Shown here piece after piece: positions 11,281 through 22,475 of a stretch of DNA of 64,000 nucleotides (positions within the stretch are counted from its first letter, which is position 1; each line of letters begins with the position of its first letter). This DNA is from Telmatactis stephensoni (taxonomy: Eukaryota; Cnidaria; Anthozoa; Actiniaria; Isophelliidae): NCBI GenBank assembly GCA_029948255.1, contig JALIZF010000983.1, positions 1 to 64,000 of the forward strand, read 5' to 3'. The notes under the pieces were generated by a model. That model ran no database searches, was not told the origin of the DNA, and saw only the letters and a list, made by a program, of their open reading frames with translations. The position numbers were made by a program, and so were the translations under genes.

Positions 11281-12443
11281 GCGCGCGGTCGTTTTATATT
11301 CCTTCATTGAATAGAAAATAGGTCTACAGCTGCTAAAATTAAAGCCGCATATACACTAACAAGCTTTCCTAATCGACAAGGAACACTTGCTCCTGTAGAC
11401 GAAAAACAATTGTCATTTTTCCTTTTCAAATTGCCTGCTGAGTTGCTAAAAATATTTTTTCATGTCAAGGAAATGCTGCCAGGTTAAAGATTTGCACGTA
11501 TAGACGGACAAGGAAAACTTGACAAATATTCCGCCTTGCGAGGTATATTTTGGGAAAAGGAAGCTTGTCAAGGAAAACTTGTTTGTCGTCTATAGTCAAT
11601 TGAAGAAACGTTGTCGGGTCTAAAAACATAGAAGCTGAGACCAAAATGGTGCATGGGATGTCAATAATTATATTCTGATTTATTAATTTAAGGGTGTACT
11701 GACATATAAAAATGGCCCGTTGCTCTAAAATGCCACCAAATTGTCATATCGCTTTTATATTTTGTAGTTTGTCTTCCCTGAGGGAACTTTCGCATTTTAT
11801 GACGCCATTGCTGACGTCATCATGTGACGTCATAGATACAGTAAAAAGCTATAATTTTTTTCAGCACTGTACATTTGAGAATTTAAAATGCATTATTTTA
11901 ATCAGACCAAGGTGCATAGAATCGAGCATGGATTTTAAGAATGGTTTCCAAATAAGCCTTTTAGGATTTTTGGAACGTCAAAAATGATCGATTTATGCCA
12001 ATAACTTTCGTATTTCTCAATTTTTCGCAAATCCCATGCTCGGCTTTGAAGAAAAGGCTGTAAAGAATATAGATATTGAAAAAACACTCCGTTTTGTTGA
12101 AATTCGCCAAAGATTATAGCTTTTTAAAGAAACCGGAAGTAAAGTGTCCCGCGCATGCGCAATAAATAAGAACGAAAATGAGCCCTTTTTGTCAGGTGTG
12201 CGCCACTCTACCGGAAGTTAAATGATTCGCGCCAAAAACGCGCGCGCGTGCGTTTATTCAATTTTGCCGGACAAAATAAGACCCTATTTTGCATAGCAAC
12301 TGTTGCACAGCAACGATATCACTGTGCCAAAAGGCAAATATTCAAGAGTATTCAGAAAAAGAATATCGCTTCTTGACTTGGAGTATTCTAGGATATTCGA
12401 GGCGGATGATATACGTGACGTATTCTAGTAGTATACAACCTGA

Positions 12444-13100
12444 ATTCTTACGCATACTTTGCATAACATTTATCTCTAGAGTATTCGGACTCGAATATGT
12501 AAAGTATGAATGCACAGGCATTTTCAACTAGAATACTTCAGATATCCCAAAAATAATATTTCTTCGTGACTTCGAAAAATACTTTCTGCGGTTTGAATAT
12601 TCACGCATATTTTTCGTACAAGATATTTCTACGGTATGAAGATTTTCATATCTGAAGTATGAATATTACTGGAATCTTCAATTAATATTCATTTATTTCT
12701 GAGTGATGAAAAGTGTGATACATCATGCAGTTTACATTCTAAAATAGATTTCTAAACACCAATATTTTGATACAATAAACATTTTTCAATAAGTAGAGTG
12801 CACACATGCTGAATTCTTACGCATACTTTGCATAACATTTATCTCTAGAGTATTCGGACTCAAGTATGTGAAATATGAATGCACAGGGATTTTCAACTAG
12901 AATACTTCAGATAATCCCAAAAATAATATTTCTTTGTGACTTTGAATAATACTTTCTGCGGTTTGAATATTTACGCATACTTTTCGTACAAGATATTTCT
13001 GCCGTATGAGGATTTTCATATCTGAAGTGTGAATATTACTGGAATCTTCAAATAGTATTCATTTATTTCTGAGTGATCAAAAATGTGATACATCATCATG
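12444..13100. repeat. Direct duplication of about 280 bases
   Basis: The block at about 12444-12720 (starting TGAATTCTTACGCATACTTT) recurs at about 12811-13090 with scattered substitutions. Both copies are rich in GAATATT and GTATTC motifs and lie in the left subterminal region of the CACTG-ended element. Confidence 0.85.
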
Positions 13101-14149
13101 CATAAATACTACTGGCATAATGATAAGTCGATTTTCTTTAACATGTTCAAGAAATCATTCAAGTGGGTGTTATCAATTTATTGTAAACTTTTGGTGTTTG
13201 TACTCTTTTTATTGTTGTGAGATGGTTTGCTGAAAGCATTTGGTCACGAGTCGTTTCAAGGTTACTGGCCGTTTAATCTGATATCTGTTGATTGCGATTT
13301 TCTGATAAACAAAATTTGCTTTTTCATTGTTCTGTCTTACCAAAAATGTTGATTTCAATTAATCGAAATGAACAAATAGTACAAATGTGAGGCTTTTTCA
13401 ATTGCAAGTTCCTGTGATTTTTTTATGAACAAACAGATATTCCAATACATTCAGGTTCAATTTTATCCAATAATGCACACACATGGATAAATCCTGCCAG
13501 CCACTCAATTATGCACTGAAACCAGCCTGAAGATCTCACTAAGTGGCACTCACCGGGTAGTGCAAAATCATAAAGCTCGGGCAAACATTTATACACAAAG
13601 ACATTACATGAATAAAATTGACAAAATATATATATATAAATCTCAAAGTGCAAGTCACAAAATTGAATTACAACAAAATAAAAACAATTTTGTTGATGGC
13701 CAGATATTCTAATAATTTCAGACTAAATTTATGTAATACTCACACATGAATAAATATTGTCACTTGACAAATTGTGACAAAATTTTTGAAATTGTCAGTT
13801 TTTAAAAATGGTCACATGTACCATTCAAGTGAAAATTTACTCTGCTGTTAATTTTAAGTAATCAAGTCATTTCTGGGTGAATTATTTACAAAAACCATGG
13901 ATTTAATCATATAAATAACAACTCTTGGTCATTCCACTTCCAATAAGCAGTTTCATTTACACCTGTTGAGAGATAATACAATCTATAGTCACTCTTCTGT
14001 GTCAAACATTACATTTTGTCCAGATTTCATGATAGGGTCATTTCATAGTATTTGTGGACAAAAAAAGTTAATGTTCACACACAATATCAAATTACTTTTC
14101 AAAGAAGCTGAATAATCAAATGATAAAGTCCTGATTGTTTTTCTATTTT

Positions 14150-14285
14150 TTTAATGTACATGTAGATATTACAAAAATGTTGCCTGTGCTGGTGGACATG
14201 AAGCACTCATTCCCTCTAACAGTGACATCATAGAAATGTTCGGGGAAAATTGTTTCATCAGGAAACAAGGTTTCAAACAAAATAA
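14150..14285 (-). other. Exon-like ORF, unrecognised, inside the CACTG element
   Basis: On the - strand a reading opens after a TAA, gives FETLFPDETIFPEHFYDV then TVRGNECFMSTSTGNIFV, and ends at a TAG. The composition looks protein-coding, and it could be the last exon of the reading at 14906-15158. However, no acceptor AG lies between the upstream stop and the coding-looking part, so it may be decayed. The family is not recognised. Confidence 0.3.
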
Positions 14286-14905
14286 TTTAGATAAGCTTAT
14301 CTATCATTTCAACGAAAGTAATTTAAATTGGCTTATTTATCATGAAAGAGTCTTATTTTCAAGTTTTGCATGGTATTTGATGGTGTAATAGGTCATGGAC
14401 AGAATTTCCCTTTAGTAACTTCCTAATATATGACAAGTGCTTTAAATTGATTAGGCCACAAATCACAACTTTAGATGAATAAACCAACCTTGTCTTCTGT
14501 GACTTTATAAAGTCAGGTAAATATGGAACATTATTATGTAAAAGAGTGTGCTTGATATATCAAAACTTTGCAGAGTTCTTGAGTTTTATTTTAAGATTAA
14601 AAAATGTCACTTTTTCTGTTTCCCTCTGTAATGTTGAACATTTTTTATTCTCATCAAAGCATCAATGTTTGGATTCTTTTAGATCCAGTATGTCTGGATA
14701 CCAATATCATGATGCCAACAAAACAATAGTAATATATTTCATAATAAAAAGCTACAAGTACACTGCATAGTTGGATTTTTTTGTACTCCCCTCTGTAACT
14801 TTCAAAACACTGTGAAATGACACTACAATACTACAATATTATGCAAAACATGTTAACCAACATAAATCACATTTGCAGTTTTAAAATATGAAAAAATATA
14901 ATTAC

Positions 14906-15158
14906 CAGCATTGCTGTTGCAGTTGGTAATTCTTCATGTAGCTGTGGTAGTTTCAGTTCATCTCCTTTATATCTTCCTGGCATAGATTTTTTCTCTCCTC
15001 TTACGCTAGTGCAGCATTTCCTTATGTAGTCAATGCATGGAAATCCTTTTGAATTTTTATATTGCAAGAGCATGTTTCTTTTAATGCCATGAAGAGACCT
15101 TTTTATTATTAATTCTTTTTTCCTCTTCTTCTTCTTCTTCTTCTTTTTCTTAGCTATG
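14906..15158 (-). CDS. Exon-like ORF with basic N-terminus, unrecognised
   Basis: On the - strand, after a possible acceptor (GTGAAG or CATAG), a reading of about 80 codons begins with a lysine-rich run encoded by an AAG/GAA repeat. It continues through MLLQYKNSKGFPCIDYIRK and KKSMPGRYKGDELKLPQL and ends at a donor after PTATAML (CTG/GTAATT). The basic run could act as a nuclear-localisation signal. It lies inside the 5.1 kb CACTG-ended element, back to back with the + strand gene at 15970. It could be element-encoded or a captured host gene. I do not recognise the family. Confidence 0.35.
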
Positions 15159-15969
15159 CTTCACATGATATATTTGCACATTCTGGAATAATGGTTGCTT
15201 TGTAATCCTAAAAACCAAGCAAATGTTTGAAAATTTGAATGCAAAGAGTTAGTTATATAATTGGTTATGAATTTGGACATGTTTTAACGAATAAAACAAC
15301 GCAGGTTGTAAAATACAAGTAAGACTCATTGTTTGATGTGGCTAATCAGTGTCTAGTACAACAACAAAATTAATTATTTATGCTTGATCAACAACATAGA
15401 ATCCAAAGCAGTTTACAGTACTTTGTTTAGCAAACATAGTAAAAGCAACAAAAATATTAATAATTTAATTAATAAGAAGCACAATTAATTGTGTCCCTTT
15501 GGATAATAAAAGGAACAGCTTCCAAATCCAGTCAGTTTGGACCATGTTGACCTACTACTGTGCAAAATTGGCGCCAAAATTTACGTTCCCTTCAAAGTCG
15601 ATTTAAAAGGTCTTAATCAAGGAATACCTCACGAAAAGTATCTTTATCTTACGTACCTTTGTTTTATCTTGTTGACTTGTGTCCTTTGAGCTGTTTTTAG
15701 GTCAAAAATCAAAAGAAAGAGGTCCAAAATGCATAGACAACTTTACAAACACCTTTGTCTTTTCGATGAATTAATAATTGGCCAGCGAAATGTTGAGTCA
15801 GCGGTCAATGCACAGGAATCCCGTGCATTTCTTACAATAAACCAATGAAAACACGGTATTTGATCACGTGCGTGTTTTGAATAGTAGGCGCTCATTCAGT
15901 AAACGGTTGAAGTACGATCGAGGAGATAGCGAATATGTTCTACAAAATCCTATATTTTGAGCCTAAAAT

Positions 15970-16454
15970 ATGGCCTACATTATTCTCAAATCGAGGAGGA
16001 AATATAGAGAAAGCTTTAATACATTGTTTGAAAGAAGAACAAGCTTCATCAGAGTAGAAATAGGTATTCTACAAGGGCGACAATGGAAGGACGCCGAAGT
16101 CTCTGGCGGTAAGTTGAATATTTGATAAGCAATTATTAGTATTGACCGAGTTTATCGTACGAGAAGTCAATTTTAAATCTTCTTATAGGGAAGAAGAAGG
16201 TCATAAAAGAGACTCCTTTTAGGATAGCCATATTTTGTTTTCACTATGACGGGAATATGATTGTTCTTTCGAGTAAATCAGCTCGGGTAATAAGCTTGTA
16301 CGTACATTGACTTGTGATTATGCTTTTAGATGAAAAGATTTTAAGATACTTTTATATCTTTTTAGTTAAACTGGAGAATCTTGGATTGCGACTTCAGCGA
16401 AGCGGCCAAAAATGCTCCAAGCTGGGAACCAGTGATCGATGTCCGTTTCTTTGA
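15970..16454 (+). CDS. Small two-exon gene inside the CACTG element (75 aa, unrecognised)
   Basis: Exon 1 (15970-16108) starts ATGGCCTACATT, encodes MAYIILKSRRKYRESFNTLF through LQGRQWKDAEVSG, and stops at a consensus donor (GGCG/GTAAGT). Exon 2 (16366-16454) follows a TTTTTAG acceptor in matching phase, encodes KLENLGLRLQRSGQK, and ends at a TGA. An AATAAA lies downstream at about 16647. The predicted protein is short and basic, without a signal peptide or membrane segment. It sits wholly inside a transposon and diverges from the - strand reading at 14906-15158, so the two could share a promoter at about 15200-15950. Function unknown. An alternative acceptor at about 16187 would give a different C-terminus. 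Confidence 0.42.
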
Positions 16455-17114
16455 GGTACTTCATAGCGTACGTCGACTTGTCCTCTGGCTACATTGATTG
16501 CGAACAGTTGAGTGTATATATAAAGGACACTATGAGACACGTTTATTAAGATATCAAGTAGTTAAATGATTCAAGTTAGTAGTCTATTATCTATTACTGT
16601 TCAAATGTTACCGCCATGTCAATTGATAAATCCTATACCGTATTTTAATAAAACACATTTCAATGCTATGAATTTGTTTGTTTATACTTGTATATTTTGT
16701 TTTTCTATGTATTTTGATGTAGTTATAGGCCTTTGAATGGGTAAAATGCTTGAAAATCTCCCGTATTTCGATGGGATGTTGTGAAGAACACGTTGAGAAT
16801 TCAAGAATATCCGTATTATACCAATGATATTCAGAGGGTAGTTCGACTAGAAGACGTCAGGGGTGTCTAGTATTCAGGAATATTCGTAACATACGACTGA
16901 AATTCGGAGGGTTGTTCGCTAAGAAAACGTCAGGGATGTCTAGTATTCAGGAATATTCGTAACATACGACTGATATTCGTAGGGTATTTCGGTAGGAAGA
17001 ATTTGACAATGTCCAATATTCAAGAATATTCGAAGCATCAACTAAACGAATACAATAGTATACAAGAGTATCATACTTGTTACTTCAAGTATTCAGGAAA
17101 ATTCGATTAGTATT

Positions 17115-17331
17115 CAAGTCCGAGTGATGCAACGTCATACTAGAATCACTCGGAACGAATCCGGACAGAATTTCCATTTTCGTCCCGTATACTCTTGACT
17201 GACTTCACGTATAAATATACGCCGCGAATATTTATACGTGAAGTCAGTCAAGAGTATACGGGACGAAAATGGAAATTCTGTCCGGATTCGTTCCGAGTGA
17301 TTCTAGCATGACGTTGCATCACTCGGTCTTG
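17115..17331. repeat. Near-perfect hairpin, 104-base arms
   Basis: The arms 17115-17218 and 17228-17331 are complementary with about two mismatches, around a 9-base spacer (ACGCCGCGA). It lies about 90 bases inside the right end of the CACTG-ended element. The strong arm identity implies a recent origin or active correction of the arms. Confidence 0.92.
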
Positions 17332-17771
17332 AATACCAATGGATTTCCCTGAATACTTGAAGTATGCATGTCTATATTCAAGCATATTCTTTCCGAATAT
17401 TTGCCTTTTTGCACAGTGTATATGTCAGTACACCCTTAAGCTGCAACCGATAAGAAATCGAAGCCAAACATCCCGCGAACCCAGGTCCTGAACACGTTTT
17501 TGGCATTTTACAACGAAGGCAAAGCGTAAATGAATAAATCAGAATATTATTATTGACATCCCAAGCACCATTTCGGTCTCAGCTTCTATATATGTTCTAT
17601 GTTTTTTAGACCCGACAACGTTTCTTCAATTGACTATATGCAATCAAGTTTTTCCTGACAAGGACAATGTAGCAAGGAAAATCGTTGACCCGTAAACACA
17701 CGAGCGAGAATTCAACTTGTCAAGGAAAACGTACTCGTTGTAGAAGCAAATTAAGGAAGGGCTGTTTCATG

Positions 17772-18790
17772 CACAAGGCCTACAAATTGTTTCTTTTCAG
17801 AAGGTGACTTAGTCATTGTAATTTTTCATTGATTTTCACAACGAATTGTTCAGCTTCTCCTAGACTGATTCAAATGTCATTTTTGTGCCTCCTGATATCA
17901 GACGTAGAGGAATGCTTTGATAGATGCAAACGTCAGTACATATTAGCTAGAGGTGTTCATCTGTCCTATCAGGAGGCCCTTGTCCTATAACTTCATGAAA
18001 GCCAAATTAACGCGCAAAACCACCGGGCAGGATGGTCTCATTATAATTCTATAAGCCAGTCTCAGATACTATGTAAATTATAGCTCAATTAGCGTTACCT
18101 TGGGAACGATAAATAAAAACTACTGCGAGCCACCTTAAATACCTTGAAAGTTCAATTGCGAATTAAACTTGCTGGTTTAATTTGGAGTCGCCTTAGGCTA
18201 CAGTCACATCCAAAATACATACAAATGGTTAGTCATCCTCGAGACTATACTGAAGACTACCTGAGGCCGCGAGTATATAATGTTAAAATATTTACACAAT
18301 GAGCTTCCAGTCATTTTTCAGACGCCAAGACACTAAATTCTGCTTACTATAAGATTTTGTATGTAGAACAAAATTGTGAGGTCCAGGCAGATTTTTGAGG
18401 ACCTTCATCATCCCAATTAATACGGCCCTGACATGGACGGTACGCAGCAAAGCTAACACAATCATAGACTTTTTTCTCAGACCAATTCATAATTATGTGA
18501 CTTCGTCAGTGACGCACAAGCTTTTAAACGTAATTTTAGCTTATATCATTAGCCCTTGCTCTTTTCAAAACGTGGTCAAATAAAAGTCCATGGTTTGTTT
18601 TCGGACCTTTTGCATGATGATGACGTTATTGTCAGACCCCTTGTCAGAAATTAGGATAATATTGAGATATCTAGATATTATCATTTGTTTTTATTTGCTA
18701 TTTAAAACTGAACTAAAAATCGAAGAAGAACTGAAATTGTCCAACAACGTACAAAATGGCCAGAAATTACTTTTAGTATCTTTAAGATAC
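17772..18790. other. Intergenic stretch without a clear gene
   Basis: No convincing exon is visible. Two short + strand open readings near 18395-18583 and 18590-18793 look like chance. AT-rich unique sequence. Confidence 0.35.
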
Positions 18791-18792
18791 TA

Positions 18793-18905
18793 ACAAGAGA
18801 CCGCCATAATACTAACAGAGCGAAACTCAGTATTGATGTCTGTACGATGTTCGCGGCGCACAGACATACTGAGTTTCGCTCTCTTAGTATTATGGTCTCT
18901 TGATA
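18793..18905. mobile_element. Hairpin MITE (GAGCGAAACTCAGTATT arms)
   Basis: The ends AGAGACCGCCATAATACTAA and TTAGTATTATGGTCTCTTG pair, as do the inner GAGCGAAACTCAGTA and TACTGAGTTTCGCTC. A related half copy lies at about 8812-8880 (GAGACCACAATACCAATAGA, then GAGCGAAGCTCTGGTATTGA). Confidence 0.75.
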
Positions 18906-19170
18906 CTAATTAATAATGGTGGAAATAAACCTTCCATTTTACCCTGTTCTGAATGCCCTTCTTTGCTCTGAACGTAACTGCTGTACTCTGCTATGCCATA
19001 AAACCAGGTTCTGATTTGTTTCGTTATCATTTTTCTTACCTTTCTTTGAAATATGCATCGCTCATGCGTAATGATGATCGTCGAGGAGATAGATACATTT
19101 GTATATTTGTGCTACATTTCTAGTTCTTATATTTCAGTTTATTTTAGTAACTCACTGGAGATTTTTGCTC

Positions 19171-19459
19171 ATTTCCTATGATAGGTAATATCTAGGAAAT
19201 TGCATTTTCCTATGATAGGAACTGGACAAAATGTAGGAAAATACATATATAGGAAAATACATTTTTCTGCATATTTCCTACAATAGGGAATTGCATTTTC
19301 ATAGTTTCCTATCATAGGAAACATCTGGGGAAATGCAATTTCCTATGTAATTGGAAATATTTAGGAAATATGTAAGAAAATGCCGTATTTTCCTACATTT
19401 TGTCCAGTTCCTATCATAGGAAAATGCAATTTCCTAGATATTTCCTATCATTGGAAATG
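19171..19459. mobile_element. Foldback element rich in TTTCCTATNATAGGAAA
   Basis: Inverted arms of about 80 bases (ATTTCCTATGATAGG ... CTGGACAAAATGTAGGAAA, and the complement) enclose a core that repeats the small palindrome TTTCCTATCATAGGAAA. The arms are almost identical. Non-coding. Confidence 0.85.
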
Positions 19460-19978
19460 AAGAAGAATATCCACTAACTACGTGTAGTAGGCGTCATAAA
19501 TGCATTTACTTAATACACTGTTTTATGACCGATCTGTGTCGTGACTTGATGACAATGTCAATAAACCCGCTGGGCTTGCCAGTGTGTTGCACTATAGAAT
19601 CAACATGTTTAATTTGTTTTTTGCGAATGACCGTTTTGAATGGAATTAAACTCTGTTGTTAACTCAATTGTTACTTGAATTAGCTCAGATTAGATTGATT
19701 AATGACTCTAGTTCACTCAAGGCCTTGGCCTACTAAAATAACTTTTTTAACTATATTTTTGAAAGTGGTTATTTGTTTGAATAGTTGTTTTTAATGGCTA
19801 GTTGTAGCCATGCTATTCCCACCTACTTCATTGTACAGCAATCACAATGGATTTACTTTCACACAAACAGATATTGTCACATTATATTTCTGGAAACCAT
19901 TTGAAGTTCAAATCCAGAGTTTGATCTTCAAATTTAGAATTTTATAATAAGTTAAAGTGTTTTAACAGCTGTGCTTAC

Positions 19979-20092
19979 TCGTGGTTTTTGAATACTCCTT
20001 CGTCTTCTCCATGCTTCCACTTTATGTCTTTCTTGAACAATACAACTTACAATGATAACAACCAATAACAATTTCCATGTAATTCCCATCAT
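19979..20092 (-). CDS. Possible first exon of a secreted protein
   Basis: On the - strand an ATG opens 38 codons ending at a good donor (CCACGA/GTAAGC) in phase 0. The peptide has a basic n-region and a hydrophobic core (MMGITWKLLLVVIIVSCIV), then EAWRRRRSIQ, consistent with a signal peptide followed by a basic segment. A pyrimidine-rich TTTCTAG acceptor lies just upstream, as for a 5' UTR intron. From memory, cnidarian secreted multi-domain proteins often have a WRRRR-type junction after the signal peptide. No downstream exon was found, so this could be an isolated or broken gene start. Confidence 0.35.
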
Positions 20093-20109
20093 ACTTTAGT
20101 TTTGTGCCA

Positions 20110-21570
20110 ACCTAGAAAGGACGAATACCTTGTTAATAGCTCCCTCTTATATCAGTTATTTATGATTTAAAACACGGCTTTAAAATCTTAAACGTACAAT
20201 GATCAGAATGACATTTTGAAACCACTAACACACTGCAGTATAATGCACTATTACTTTACCTGTTCACGTGTGTAAAATGTCTTGGATTGTTCACGTTCTC
20301 TTATATTAAAGTAGATCCTTTCATTTCTTTCTCTTGTTGTAGTTTATTTTAAGTTTCTTGGGTATAAGCTTAAGAGCGTATATAAATGATTGAAGCTAAT
20401 AAAGCAAAACTCGCGTTGCATAGAAACCAGAGTTGCTTGACAAGAAGCCCACTAGTAATGCTTTATAATTGTCGCCAACAAAAAAGGAATTAATTAGTTT
20501 TCCTCGGCTTACCTCAAGAAACACTGTTTCATTCATTACTATTCCCACTCAAACAATTTATAAGTAATTCTTCTCAAACCTTCTCCAAGAGTATCAAAAC
20601 CGTGAAAATTACTGTACTGATGTGTGATAATGCTTGTTTTAAACAGCAAATCTAATGGAAAAAAGCCATTTCACGTGTTGTATCCAATAGCTAATATCGA
20701 TAATGTATAGTTTGTCATCAACACATGGTTAGAAAGTACTTTTCCCTTCAACATATGGTCATTTCAATTAGCTACCTATTGCGCATGCGCTGTGGGCAAA
20801 CAGTTATGTACCATGTCTTGATATATTGTGCTTACGAAAGTCATGTTTATAGAAGCTAAAATAGCTTAATGCCTAGAGGTAAATACTTCATCGATGAGTA
20901 GTTGGTTTCGTAAGCCCTTCTCGCCCGTTTCACTTTAATTGTTCAGTAGTGAACAGCAAAAGTCGTCATTCAAATCAGAGGTGGGAATATTAATGGTAGA
21001 CAATAAAACACGGAAATGAATCATCACATCAGTCACAATTAGGACAGTTAAAGACATCATAGTTGTTATATATTATGGGGGCGGTTATAACGCTGATAAA
21101 ACGTGGTCTTTCATTGCCGCAAGGATTTTTCCTCGATCAGTTGCTCTGTGCCAATGAAAAGAGTTCACTGCCACACCAACACTTATTAATCGGTGTCTAC
21201 AGATTCCTTGCAGCCATTTCTCACTTGCGGGACAAAACATTCAAATTATTTTGCACATCACATGCCATTTTTTAAAGAGAATGGAATTGCATGTGTCACC
21301 CTTCCCCCGGCTCCCCTCCACAGAAGCAGTGCAATTAAAAAAGGTCTGTAACCAGAGTGGTTCGGCATAGTAGACTACTGGAGTGTAACGTTTTTTGTAC
21401 TATTAAAACACTGAATGAGCTAATTTATATACATACGTACAAGTGTACTAGTGAACATATATTTTCGTTGATGTCAGTATTTGACGGGAGACTTGGCTTT
21501 CTTTGTGTTTAATCGTACCATCATTGATAACGGCCCATCTTCAACAAAACTGCCGAAATCGATTGATAGC
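20110..21570. other. Intergenic stretch without a clear gene
   Basis: No exon-like reading with supporting splice sites is visible. The + strand open reading at 21063-21275 has no recognisable motif. AT-rich sequence. Confidence 0.35.
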
Positions 21571-21576
21571 TTATTT

Positions 21577-21780
21577 AAAAAAGAAAAGAAAAGAAAAGAA
21601 AAGAAAAGAAAAGAAAAGAAAAGAAAAGAAAAGAAAAGAAAAGAAAAGAAAAGAAAAGAAAAGAAAAGAAAAGAAAAGAAAAGAAAAGAAAAGAAAAGAA
21701 AAGAAAAGAAAAGAAAAGAAAGAAAAGAAAAGAAAAAAGAAAAGAAAAAGAAGAGAAAAGAGAAAAGAAAAATACAAGAG
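21577..21780. repeat. AAAAG pentanucleotide microsatellite
   Basis: About 28 near-perfect AAAAG units run to about 21720 and are followed by irregular A/G-rich sequence. The lysine-rich and phenylalanine-rich readings across it are artefacts. Confidence 0.97.
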
Positions 21781-21904
21781 AAAAAAGAAAAGAATCCAAA
21801 GAACAAACTGAATTTTAAGGGTTTTCATTAAGGGTCAGTTATTAAGGAAGAAATTTGTAGGAGCTGGAAGATTTCGAGAGAGATCTCGTAAGCTCATTAG
21901 TTGT

Positions 21905-22048
21905 TAGAGTGGTTTTCGTATGAGGGGGAAACTTACCGTACCGTATCGTAACTGTACCAGTATCATAATTTCTAACATTCGAACTTCCTGCTGTAACCGT
22001 ATCGTATCGTAACCGTACAGTGTTCCCACTCATACGAAAACCACTCTA
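21905..22048. mobile_element. MITE copy 1, TAGAGTGGTTTTCGTATGAG ends
   Basis: The inverted ends TAGAGTGGTTTTCGTATGAG and CTCATACGAAAACCACTCTA enclose a core with repeated ACCGTATCGTA units. The same element recurs at 24937-25085 with high identity. The ends include TA, fitting a TA target duplication (Tc1/mariner-like, inferred). Confidence 0.9.
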
Positions 22049-22384
22049 TACGTTTACTAAGATATTTCACGTTTATTGCCATGTTTTATTTTTGTTTTTC
22101 ACAAGGTAGGAAATTTTCCTACTCTTTTTACAATGTACAGCTATATTATGAATACTACGCCGTAAACATTTTTCGCCTATATACCTATAAAAACCCTGTC
22201 CATTATTAAAGGATTATTTTATCCTATCTTTTTCAGTGATTCCCTATAATCAACTTGAAGAACAAACAATGTCAATCAAAGTAACGAGGTTTTCTTCTCT
22301 TTGTCAGCAAGAAGATTAACTGAAACATCACTCAATACTATACAAAAGAGAGCGCCATGAGTGTCTTATTAACTCAGTACTATA

Positions 22385-22475
22385 TAACTGTGAATTTGCT
22401 TTGATTCTCTCCCTCCCTGGTCATAAGAGTTTTTTTCTATACAGTTAGTTTTCTTACCACTCCAAAAAATCAACA
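22385..22475 (+). repeat. SINE-like repeat fragment
   Basis: The run from TTCTCTCCCTCCCTGGTCAT to CCAAAAAATCAACATAGAAG is a diverged copy of the family seen at 4620-4700. No tail is visible. Confidence 0.45.

Larger units (their letters stand above)
12320..17418. mobile_element. 5.1 kb EnSpm/CACTA-type element
   Basis: The element starts CACTGTGCCAAAAGGCAAAT and ends with the near complement (ATTTGCCTTTTTGCACAGTG). A 3-base TAT duplication flanks it (12317-12319 and 17419-17421). CACTG ends, a 3-base duplication and subterminal arrays of short GTATTC/GAATAC motifs (12345-12680 and 16800-17110) fit the EnSpm/CACTA superfamily. The left region contains a direct duplication of about 280 bases, and the right region a near-perfect hairpin. 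No transposase domain is recognisable, so it is probably non-autonomous. It carries small spliced ORFs at 15970-16454 (+) and 14150-15158 (-) that may be cargo. Confidence 0.82.
11692..17435. mobile_element. TTAA-flanked MITE (GGGTGTACTGACATAT ends), split by an insertion
   Basis: The left part (11692-12319) begins GGGTGTACTGACATATA; the right end (17419-17435) finishes with its complement. TTAA flanks both sides (11688-11691 and 17436-17439). Removing the 12320-17418 insert and one TAT restores an element of about 642 bases. It is the reverse complement of the intact 659-base copy at 40406-41064. TTAA duplications are typical of piggyBac and Kolobok families; the GGG start favours Kolobok, as an inference. 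No transposase is encoded. Confidence 0.88.
11470..17770. mobile_element. Outer foldback element of a three-level nest
   Basis: Sequence at about 11589-11682 is the reverse complement of about 17546-17637, sharing for example CAATTGAAGAAACGTTGTCG and a GAAGCTGAGACC block. Weaker pairing extends outward through AACTTGTCAAGGAAAAC motifs at about 11560-11585 and 17718-17740. Between the arms sits a TTAA-flanked MITE, itself split by a CACTG-ended element. A fragment of the same arm (AGAAGCTGAGACCGAAATGG) occurs at about 38410. Outer ends are approximate. Confidence 0.75.

Noticed and set aside
13423..13653. - strand reading with KCLPELYDFALPG before a GTGAGT donor
   Set aside because: The segment could be an exon of a protein encoded by the CACTG element, but it lies past the stop of the candidate - strand reading and has no clear start or acceptor.
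21063..21275. Small + strand reading near 21.1 kb
   Set aside because: No splice sites, homology motif or composition beyond chance.
21474..21831. Lysine-rich and phenylalanine-rich readings on both strands
   Set aside because: They translate the AAAAG microsatellite and have no other content.
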